From Lunularia cruciata (Eukaryota; Streptophyta; Marchantiopsida; Lunulariales; Lunulariaceae): a DNA stretch of 64,000 bases. Shown here piece by piece: positions 36,541 to 46,300 of the stretch (position 1 is its first letter; every line of letters begins with the position of its first letter). Below the pieces are notes generated by a model, which worked only from the letters and a program-made list of their open reading frames with translations, was not told where the DNA came from and searched no databases. The DNA lies in the NCBI GenBank assembly GCA_948567375.1, contig OX419756.1, positions 15,443,001 through 15,507,000 of the forward strand, written 5' to 3'. The position numbers were made by a program, and so were the translations under genes.

Positions 36541-38907
36541 AGTGTGATGGAATTGGGCTTCCTTGCTTTCTTAGTCCATGGTATGCAAATTTAATAGCCA
36601 TCATAGGTTCATCTTGATTGAGACTCAAGCTAGCTCACATTTTGATTCCAATGTTGGGACCTCTCTAGAAAGCAATATAATGATCCATGCACAATTCTAT
36701 ATTAGGTAGAAGGAGGCTATGAGAGCTCACTTGGAGAGAACATTAGGGGAAGATAGGGCTAAACTAATGTTAGAGAACTTGGATCTGTTTGTATATCTTG
36801 TAGTTCATTACAATATTTTTGAGGTGATATTGTAAATATCATACACATGAGAGGATTTGGAGGATTATGTGAGGTGGATTGTAGATTTTGGGGATTATGG
36901 TGATTTTGGGCAAAACCTAAAGTTTGAAATCCGGACTTGAAATTTTCAAAGAGGATAACTTGGATTATATTTCCAATAGAACACTTAAAATTATTGTTAA
37001 GGCTGCTACACACACTAAGCTAGAATTTTTGGAAGGTGGTAGGGTAAAATATTCTTGCAAACTCCATGCTCTATGGAATTTTGTACAAAGTCTTCCATTC
37101 TTCATTTTTTATGGGGTCATTTTGAAATTTTCCAAGAAAATTCAATGCATAATATCCTGCCTTTTAGCATAAGAATCAGGGAGAGATTATTCTTGTGCAT
37201 GAAGTTATGAGTTTTTAAAGAGAAAGAGGTGGTTTTCAGACCAAATCTGAAATATATGTGCTGAATAGAGAGATGCCTAGACCAAATAGCTTGATGAAAA
37301 GGGCTAAATTCTTACAAGAGAAGGAAAACTAGGGTGTTGAGCAAGTGGGAAAATTTCAAAGGCCTAAGAGGTATAATGTGGGAGAATTGGTTGACATTGT
37401 GACGAGGGTTCATTTCAAGAGAGTTAAGTTCTCATGGATGAGGAGTGTAGGTTTGACCAAAAGCATGTTAGAGTGTTTTGACTTGTCTTGAGAGCATGGA
37501 GAGCAATAATGAGTGTAAATTAATGTAACATAAGGTTCTTTAAGGGGTTGAAGTGATAATAGTGGCTGATTGAAGAAAGGAGAGTTTAGAGTAGAATTTG
37601 AAGACAGTGTTGAGAAGATTCAAAGAGCTTTTTTATTTGGAGAAAAGAGTGATTCTAAGTGCTTATTATATAGAGAGAAGGACACAAGGCAAGTTCATGT
37701 TTATTGAATCTTGACAGCAAGATATTGAGAGAAAGGAGAGGCTTACTTGAATTGGGATTGCATGTTGCAATTTCTTCACCAAGATTGGGAGGGACGAGAT
37801 CTAGGACCAAGGAATAGTGTGAGGTTTTGGAGTGGAAGGACTTCCAAAGAGCCATGGGTGTAAGGAGTAGTAACTTTGTTGGAGACCTTGTGAAGGATCT
37901 TGGAGAGAGTCATAGTACTACTACAAAGAGACTACCACCTTTATCAAAAAATTCTCAAGATTTGTGATGGAGATAATCTTTCAATTGATGGATAAATATC
38001 CATGAGAGTTCATTTAATTTGCACCTTTTGGATTTGATCATGTATAGAAGTCATGGAGCAATCTAAACACTTTGTACTACCTAGAGTGGACTACTCTCAA
38101 ATGGTGCTAGTCATGTATATACTCTATTAGTGTCTCCAAAAAGAAAGATCTAGCTTATTAACCCAATTTTCATTTATGGCCACTAACGTGATTTTGTCCA
38201 ATTTTTATGGTATTACCGCTTAACACAAGAGATAACCGGCCAGTCATTGGATATGAACTAGATAGCCTCAATCTTCAAGTCAGATATTAGACAGAGAGGG
38301 AAATTAGACAAAAGAAATAGAGAGAGGAGAAAGGTAGTGAGAGGCTAAGATGGGAGAATTTCAAGTTTTCTTTGGCAAGAATGGAAAGGATGTGGAGGCT
38401 TTTTTGAGAGACTTCAAGAGGGCTTGCAAAGGAAACAATGAGAAGAAGAAGAATGAGTAGGCTTCCTACTATTGGATTTCTTTGACGATGCAACAATTAC
38501 ATGGTATGAATCAAAATACCAAAATAGAAAGAGTAGAGATAGGAAAGTTTGACTACCATACTCATTGAGAACTTTCTTTTGGATGAGATTTATGAGAGAT
38601 TGATAAGTGAGTCTACCTTCTTCAAACAAGGAGATGGAAAGAAAGTGAAAGTTTGTGTAGAAAGAGTAGAGAAGGTCAAGTCTAGGTTCTGCATAGTGTT
38701 GAGGAAGAGTGGGGATGATGTGGAGACTCTCATGATTGGGATAAGAGCCATGCTCACTAAGAATTCTATGGGAGGGTTGAAACCACAAATTTGAAGCAAG
38801 GTGAGATATGAGAACATTCTTCCAAGGTAGAAGCTATCAAGATTGTAGCTCATATGGAGGAGAGTTTGGAAGAGGATTAGAGTGATTTGGTGGTGAAAGA
38901 GGTTGTG
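36541..38907 (+). mobile_element. A-old piece 1: LTR end, leader and gag start
   Basis: This is colinear with A-young 41691-43926. It starts inside the 5' LTR (only the last about 100 bp kept, ending CTCACA at 36639). It runs through a decayed primer site and the leader, then the gag ATG at 38350-38352, to GAGGTTGTG at 38907, where element B begins. The leader still shows the two small ORF regions and the zinc-knuckle ORF region, frameshifted. The 5' LTR truncation was not explained by any recognised insertion. Confidence 0.9.
38350..38907 (+). pseudogene. A-old gag N-terminal part
   Basis: This corresponds to residues about 1-190 of the A-young polyprotein. Recognisable parts are the FFGK start, the FLRDFKRACKGNNE region, and the YERLISESTFFKQGDG and VERVEKVKSRF blocks. 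Stops and frameshifts break it (for example TAG near 38458). The reading continues at 50436 after element B. Confidence 0.85.
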
Positions 38908-41104
38908 TGCAGTGCCCACATTTTTCATTTTTTCAAGTTTTAAAGAAGAAGTGCATTGGAAAAGCCAAAGGAGGGCTAAATGGGGAAGAAAAAAAGGATA
39001 GTGTGTTTAAGTCAACCTGAGGTTGACCTTGGGTCAAAGTCAGAAGGACTCGGGTCAGATAGAAGGAAGTATGAAGACAATGACAGTGGACTTTGTATTG
39101 GGAGCGCCCCCTAATCCAAAGAACCTATAACAACCTTCCTCAGGTTCTGCTAATCAAGAAAGGGCACAGGAAGAAAGTGACTACCTTGGGACCAAGATGT
39201 TCTTGAAAGTGATAGGAAACAAACTCATTGAATCGGTGAGTAACACGATGAAGCAATTGAAGAATGACCAATCAGCAAAGGATTGTAAAATTGGGATTTT
39301 AAAGAGGAAATGCTGCAATGTCTAGATGCTATCTTGTCCCTATTCAAAGGTGACCCAATGGAATGCAAATTGCAAGCACGCAAGAGGAGTGGATTAGAGT
39401 ATCGGGTTTGATATTCCACAGATAAAGAGTGAGGAAGCACACAATAGCTCCAAAAGCGAATAAGCGGAGTGTGGTGAGGGGTCTGGAAATGTGTTGATTA
39501 GATGTTGTGGTGAGGATCAAAGTCTTATCAAGGCTTTGTATCACATTTTTGGCTTAGAACTAGAATTTGAGCTTTCCAAGGTTTATGGCTGAAATTGCTA
39601 CTAGTGATTGCAAGGATGGCCTTAAGCATGAAGGGAAGAGAGGAAATCCAGCTCAATGGATTGAGTCAGATTGGAGATTAGTCCTAGGGAGAGAAGTAGG
39701 AGAGGTAGGAGGTGTCACCATCTATTGGAAGTGTGATGCTTCAAAAGAAATTGCCGAGGTGAGGAATTCTTTCAATAGACCTTGCACCAAGAATAGGTAC
39801 AAGGTGGATAGTTATAAAGATCCAATATGAAGAGGGATCATGAGCGTGATGATGGCTATGTTCAAGCGAGAGTGAACCACCTATGTCATGATACAACAAG
39901 CAGTGTTCTTTCATCAAATGTGTGAAGGAGAGGTGGTGGACTGGGCAAAATGTTTGCACCAACATGTGGGGTAGATGATCAGCAGTTGGAGAATAGATAT
40001 GCAGCCCCACTATTTTGTACCCTTTGCAGTTCATTTCTAATTTTGGCTCAATCTATTGAGCTTGGAAGAGAGAAGTAAAATGCAGTCCCACTTTCACCCG
40101 GATTTACAAAAGGAAGCCAACACAGATGAAAGATACTACATTGAGCGAGTTTGTGAAGGCAATGGTTACTGCATGAAGAGTGGAAGGGAGAACATAGTAG
40201 CAATAGATATACCCATGCCTAGGAAGCAGAGTAGACCCAAAGGACAAATTAAGTTGGTGCAGCCTTAGAAGCTCGTATTGGTGGAAGTGAAGGAATCAAC
40301 TTTGGAGAAGGAATCAGAGGGAGAAACTAAGTCAAAGGGAGAAACCAAGTGAAAGGGACAACCATTGGGAGAAGAAGAAGAATTCCCATTATGGAGCAAA
40401 AAATCAACTAATGGTAGTGAAAGAGAAATTGAAGTCCAACAATCCGGAGAAAGGATTGTGGAAGTAGAAAAGCCAAGTTTGAAGTTGTCAACAACCAAGT
40501 GTGAGTATGAGAAAGAAGAAGAAGGGGCCTTGGTACTTCCAAGAGTTTCCAGGAGGAAGAGAAGTACTCAATTTATCATTGTTGGACCAAGCAAAGCTAC
40601 AGTTGAGGAAGAAATTTCAAATGGAGAAATACTGAAGATACAAAGATTGTGTCTTTGGGTAAGGCACATGTCAAAGAACTACCTGCCAAAGGCAAAGATG
40701 TCAAATACCGCAAGGGATAATGTTTGAGTATCTATCAAAGATCATGTCCTTTGTTGGTGTTTTTGCAGCAAAAGAAAGCGGAGATGTCAAGTTCTCATCC
40801 GGAAGTGAAGGATGAGTTATTGGTTGTAACAAAATGGAGTGAGGAGACCTTGGTGTTGAGAAGCAAGTTAACTTGGGTAGAGAAGGAAGCCAAAGAACTT
40901 TGGGTGGAGGCAGTTTTTTGGAGTAAAAGCTCAGAAGCTGTGAAGGAAGATTTGGTGAAGCGTAGTGAGGAATTGAAGGAGAAGTTGGCATTGGTCGAGG
41001 TAATGAAAAGAGAAATTGCTGATGCACGAGTGGAGGTGATACATTCAAAGACAAGTGCAGCAGTAATGGAACAAGAGTTGGAGAGTATGAAGAACAGTGT
41101 GGCC

Positions 41105-41783
41105 TGTAACACCCATTTGTGCATGTGTGTGGTATTGTGATATTTAGCTTAGTATTACAAGTACTTAAGAGATATTATTTATATAGAGATAAAGGATGGT
41201 TCTATATTAGTCATGGTTAGCTAAAGTTAGTCATAGCTAAGATAGATGGGACCTTACTTTAGAGGAAGTAGAAAAGATGAGCACCACTATTTTGGATTTT
41301 AGTGTGTTGACTTGGTATTATTCCTAGGTGTTTGGCTTTGGGGAAAGAGTTGAGAACTCTTGGGCCCGCAAGCCTTTTTGTTTTGGATTCTTCTTTAGTC
41401 CAAGGATAGCCCATGTGAAGGAATCCTTGCTTTAGTGGTTGGGTCAAGATAAGGGGAATATGCCCATGTGAATGGATATTCCTTTCTACTTTTTGACTTT
41501 ACTTGACTTTTAGTCTAGTAACTTGAGTTACTACGGTAAAAAGTAACTTTGGTACGTAACTATTTCACAAGTATATAAACAAGGGGTGAGGAGGTACTCA
41601 TCATCCTTTCATTTGCAACTATCTCTCTCTCATTGAGTTCTCTAGTGAGCAATGTCTTGAGTCTTGGAGTGTTAGCCTTGGAGGAGTATGATGGAGTTGG
41701 GGTTCCTTGCCTTCTTAGTCCATGGTGCGCTACCATAATAGCCATCAGAGGTTCATCCTGAGTGAGAGACAGGCCGGCTCACA
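41105..41783 (+). repeat. A-young 5' LTR
   Basis: It is 679 bp, with a TATATAAA box at 41572-41579, and ends CTCACA. Its 3' portion (from about 41690) matches the truncated A-old 5' LTR at 36541-36639, and its start matches the A-old 3' LTR at 63546. Small ORFs inside it also occur in the 3' LTR and are not genes. Confidence 0.96.
41572..41579 (+). promoter_or_regulatory. TATA box TATATAAA in A-young LTR
   Basis: The sequence is CAAGTATATAAACAAGGGG. The identical copy in the 3' LTR is 48695-48702. It lies about 210 bp before the LTR end, a normal U3 position, so transcription should start near 41600. Confidence 0.65.
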
Positions 41784-41787
41784 TTTT

Positions 41788-41804
41788 TGGTTCCGTTGCC
41801 GGGA
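41788..41804 (+). other. A-young primer binding site
   Basis: TGGTTCCGTTGCCGGGA starts four bases after the 5' LTR. It is close to the Asp-tRNA type used by many plant Ty3/gypsy elements (TGGCGCCGTTGCCGGGG), differing at two bases after TGG and at the end. Which tRNA primes it is uncertain. Confidence 0.65.
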
Positions 41805-41824
41805 CCTCTCTAGAAGGCAAGATA

Positions 41825-41995
41825 ATGTTCCGCGTCCAATTCTACATTAGGCAGAAGGAGGCTATGAGAGCTCACTTGGAGAGAACATTAGGAGAGGAGA
41901 TGGCTGAACTTATGTTAGAGAACCAAGATCCATTTGTATACCCTGTAGTTCATTATGATGTCTTTGAGGTGATTTTGTACATCTTGTACACATGA
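41825..41995 (+). CDS. Leader ORF 1 of A-young, 56 codons
   Basis: The ATG at 41825 opens a small frame right after the primer site. It reads MFRVQFYIRQKEAMRAHLER and ends with PFVYPVVHYDVFEVILYILYT. The last 20 residues resemble the end of leader ORF 3 (43141-43284). The same region exists in A-old (about 36690-36837). Whether it is translated, acts as an upstream ORF, or is an exon of a longer product is unknown. Confidence 0.35.
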   Translation: MFRVQFYIRQKEAMRAHLERTLGEEMAELMLENQDPFVYPVVHYDVFEVILYILYT

Positions 41996-42643
41996 GAGGA
42001 ATTGGAGAGATTGTGTGAGGTGGATTGCAGATTTTGGGGATTAAGGTGATTTTGGGCAAAATCTCAAGTTTGAGATCTGGACTTGAGATTTCTACACATG
42101 ATAGCTTGGGTTATCTTTCAGTTAGCACACTTGAAATTATTGAGAGAGCTTCTATGCGCACTGGGCTAGAATTTTTGAAAGTTGATAGGGTAAAGTGCTC
42201 CCGCAACTGCATGCTCTCTGGAAAATTGTACAGAGTCTGCCATTTCTTCAAATTTTAGTGAATTGTCCTGAAAATTTCCAAGAAAATTCAGTGCATTGTA
42301 TCCTACCTGGTGCCACAAAAATTAGAGAGAGATCATTTTTGCGCAGTGCGTTATGAGTTTTTGAAGTGAGGGGGGTGGTTTTCAGACCAAATCTGAAATA
42401 TGGGTGCTGAATAGAAAGGTGTCTAGGCCAAATGGCTCAATGAAAAGATCTAAAATTTTGCAGGGAGGGACGCCCTAGAGTTGTGATCAAGTGTGGAAAA
42501 TTTCAAAGGACTGTGACATATTCGTTGGGAGATTTGAGTGACATTGTGAGGAAGGGTCAATTCTGCAGAGTGGATATCTCATGCATGAGAAGTTTGAGAT
42601 CAACAAAAAGCATGTTTGAGTGTTTAGATTCATCTTTGGAAAC

Positions 42644-43117
42644 ATGGAGGGTCATCAAGAGTGGAAATTGAGATTATGCAAGGTTCCCCAAGGGTTTGAG
42701 GTGATTGTAGGGGTGGATTTGAGGAAAAGAGAGTTTACAATAGAATTTGAAGAGAGTGTTGAGAGGATCCAAAAACCTACACCACTTGGAGGAAAGAGTG
42801 AGTCTAAGTGCTTTCTATGTGGAGAGAAGGGACATAAGGCAAGTTCATGTCCATTAACCTTTGAGAGCAAGAGATTGAGGGAAAGGAGAGACTTACTTGA
42901 CTTGGGTTTGCATGTTGGACCTTCTTCACCAAGATTGGGAGGGAGAAGATCTAAGACCAAGGAGTTGTGTGAGGTTTGTGGAGTTGAAGGACTTCCAAAA
43001 GGACATGAGTGTAGTGGAGTAAAAGCACTTTTGGAAACTTTGGTGAAGGATCTTGGAGAGAGTCTTAGTATAGCTACAGAAATACTACCACCTTCATCAG
43101 CTAGTTCTCAAGATTAG
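42644..43117 (+). CDS. Leader ORF 2 of A-young: extra zinc-knuckle protein, 157 aa
   Basis: The start is the ATG at 42644 (AACATGG context). The frame holds a standard CCHC knuckle CFLCGEKGHKASSC (residues 56-69: C56, C59, H64, C69) and a second Cys/His cluster CEVCGVEGLPKGHEC (C109, C112, H121, C123). Between them is a basic RLRERRDL and GGRRSKTKE stretch. It lies upstream of gag, which has its own CCHC knuckle at residues 282-295. CCHC knuckles bind single-stranded nucleic acid, so an RNA-binding role is a reasonable guess. A-old keeps the region (about 37600-37960) with frameshifts. An upstream frame (42483-42671) overlaps it, so a longer frameshifted or spliced product is possible. Confidence 0.5.
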   Translation: MEGHQEWKLRLCKVPQGFEVIVGVDLRKREFTIEFEESVERIQKPTPLGGKSESKCFLCGEKGHKASSCPLTFESKRLRERRDLLDLGLHVGPSSPRLGGRRSKTKELCEVCGVEGLPKGHECSGVKALLETLVKDLGESLSIATEILPPSSASSQD

Positions 43118-43140
43118 TGATGGAGATAATCTTTCAACTT

Positions 43141-43284
43141 ATGGATAAACTATCCATGAGAGTTAGATTAATATGCACTCTAGGATTTGATGTTGCTATA
43201 GAAATCTTGGAGCAACCTGAACCTTTTGTGTTCCCTAGAGTGGATTATTCTCAGATGGTGTTAGTCATGTATATACTCTATTAG
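43141..43284 (+). CDS. Leader ORF 3 of A-young, 47 codons
   Basis: It reads MDKLSMRVRLICTLGFDVAI and ends with PFVFPRVDYSQMVLVMYILY. Its C-terminal part parallels leader ORF 1 (shared PFV-P-V-Y-...-YILY). It ends about 70 nt before the gag-pol ATG. The homologous stretch in A-old is at about 37991-38130. Function and translation are unknown. Confidence 0.3.
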   Translation: MDKLSMRVRLICTLGFDVAIEILEQPEPFVFPRVDYSQMVLVMYILY

Positions 43285-43352
43285 TAATAGAGTGAGAGAA
43301 AAGAAAAGAGAAAAAAAAAATTAAGAGAAAAGAAAGATAGTGAGGGGTTAAG

Positions 43353-46300
43353 ATGGGGAAACTTCCGGTTTTCTTTGGCAAGGATGGAGAAGATGTGGAG
43401 GCCTTTGTGAGAGACTTCAAGAGAGCTTGCATAGGAAACAATGAGAGGAGGAAGAATGAGTGGGCCTCATTATTACCAGATTTCTTTGAGGATGCAGCAC
43501 TTACATGGTATGAGTCAGAATACCAAAAGAGAGAGAGGAGAGAGGGGGAAGAGGAGTCTTGGGAGACTTTGACTTCAGCACTCATTGAGAACTTTCTTCC
43601 TGATGAGAGTTATGAGAGATTGATGAGTGAGGTTACATTTCTCAAGCAAGGAGATGGAGAGAAAGTGAGGGTCTATGTGGAAAGAGTGGAAAAGTTGGAG
43701 TCCAGATTTCGCATAGTGTTGAGGAAGGGTGGGGATGATGTGGAGACTACAATGATTGGCATAGGGGCCATGCTCACCAAGAATTTTGTGGGAGGATTGA
43801 GACCACAAATTAGAAGCAAGGTGAGATATGAGAAACCTTCTTCCAAGGTTGAAGCTATCAAGATCGCAATTCGTATGGAGGAGAGTTTGGAAGGGGATGA
43901 GAGTGATTTGGTGGTGAAGGAGGTTGTGCATCCTCCTCAAGGCTACAAGTATGGTGGAACTTCTGATACTTTGGTGACAAGGGTTGCACCACAAGTAGTA
44001 GTTGCTCCAATTCTTGCACCTCCACCAAAAGATCCACTCCAAACCATCACAGAACAACTTGCGGATCTCAAGATCAATGTGGTGCAACTATGGGAGAAGA
44101 GAGAGGTGGATCAGAATGTAGGGAGAGGACCTAGGAGTTATGGAAACTATCCATATAGAGGAGGCCAACCAGCCAACAATTTCAATGATAGAAATTGTTT
44201 TGGTTGTGGAGGAAGAGGCCATATCCAAAGGAATTGCCCAAATTCCACTTACCATGGAGGAAGGGGTTATGAGGGAGCCAATAGAGGGAAAGAGGGAGGT
44301 AGTGAAACCCAAGTGGCTCCTAATCCCAACAAAGGTAAGGGGATAGCATCCATAGATGTGGTTGAGAGCAAGTATGAGAAGGGAGAGTGCTCAAACTCCA
44401 AGGGTCCTAATTTGGAGCTTTTGGCACAAGAGAAGAAGAGAGCTCGTTTTGCAGAGGATGTTCACTCTTCTCAAGGATTTACTTCAAGCAAGGATACTCC
44501 TATGTCTACTAGGAGCACTCGCACCTCAGCACCATCAACAACAAAGACTCCAAGGAAGAAGTTAGGGATGGAGGACTTCTTGATCTCAAAGCAACAATGG
44601 AACTACAATGTGTTGGAGGATGTTGGTAGTCACAAGGCTAACATCACAGTGGGCCAATTAATTGCTTTGAACCCTACCTTGAGAAAGGAGCTTAGAGGTG
44701 GTTTGAGTTCTACAAGGAGCAAGAAGAAGAAGAAGGCAAAAGTTCCAGTATCAATGGGGGTGGTGGATGCCAAGCCAGCACCATGGGAGGCTTGTGAATA
44801 TGCCTCCAAGATTGATGTGAGAGTGAATGGTCACAACATCAAGGATGCATTGGTTGATGGAGGATCAGCAGTGAATGCCATGTCTGAAAGGTTGATGAAG
44901 AAGTTGGGTATGATACCCTCAAGACCTTCAACATTTGTGGTGAGCATGGCAAACAAGCAACAAGTTCGACCAGTAGGAGTGATGGATAAGGTGGTAGTTT
45001 CAGTTATGGGAGTCCAAAATCTCATGACTTTCCAAGTCTTGAAGGATTCAAGCTATGACTTACTTCTTGGGAGGCCATGGTTGAGAGCAGCACGCACAAC
45101 TGATCGATGGCACAAAGGGTACTTAAGGATTGGGCCATCAAACCATAGAGTCACTGTTCCTGTGACTAACACCACCAACACTTCACATTCAGATACCCCA
45201 TCTTCTGATTATTGGGAATCAGATTCTGAAGGAGGAGCTTCAGGTGTGGACACAAGCATGGAAGAGGAGACTTCCACGGAGGAGGATGAATCTGAATCTG
45301 ATTCAGATGTGTATCCTTTATGTGCTATGGATTTTGCACCTAAGCTAGAGGTTTTGAAGGACCCAGATAAATCACCATTGACACTTGAGGAGGTAGAGAG
45401 AAGGTTATCTACCCTCAAGTATGGCCCAAATGTTACCAAGGAGGAGAAGGTGAGATTTGAGGAGATTTTCCGCAAGTTCATCCATGTGTTTGCTTTTAGT
45501 TACAAGGATTTGAAGGAAGTCACCTTGGAGGAGCACAAGATAGAGGTGGAGTCACATGCAAGACCAATCCGCCAAAAGCAACGTCGCATTAGCCCACCAA
45601 TATCTTTGGTTGTGAAGGAGGAGATTGATAAGCTCAAGGAGGCTGGATTTATCTTTGAGGTGGAGAATTCAGAATGGGTGTCTCCAATTGTCATTGTGAA
45701 GAAAAAGAATGGCAAGCTTCGGGTATGTGTGGATTACAAGAAGCTCAATGCTGTTACAAAGAAGGACTACTACCCATTGCCATTCATTGATGAGATCTTG
45801 GAGGAGGTTGCAGGTCATGAGAGGTACAGTTTTGGAGATGGTTATAGTGGATATAACCAAATCAAGATTGCACCAGAGCATCAACAACTCACCACATTCA
45901 CCACACCTTGGGGAACCTACGCTTTCAAGGTCATGCCTTTTGGGCTTTGCAATGCTCCAGCCACATTCCAACGGTTCATGAACAAGGTATTTGAACCTTT
46001 CATTGGGAAATTTGTGAGAGATTTCATTGATGACTTTTGTGTCTATGGGAGCAAGGAGGAGCACTTTGAGCACCTAATCAAAGTCTTGCAACGCTTGGAT
46101 GAGGCAAATGCATCACTCAACCCAGAGAAGTGCATTTTTGGATGTGAAGAAGGTCTACTTTTGGGGCACATCATCTCCAAGGATGGAATAGCAGTTGATC
46201 CTGAGAAGGTGAAGAAAATCTCAGACCTTCCATTCCCTTCAAGCTTGACAAAGTTACGCCAATTCTTGGGAATGGTTGGGTACTACAGGAGGTTCATCTT

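Noticed and set aside
38908-39545. 5' LTR of element B paired with 49775-50435
   Set aside because: Both start TG(C/T)AGT and end TCACA and are of similar length, but the sequences between do not align by eye, so they are not annotated as LTRs.
41259-41745. 61-62 codon minus ORFs, repeated at 48382-48868
   Set aside because: They lie within the two identical LTRs of A-young and are copied with them.
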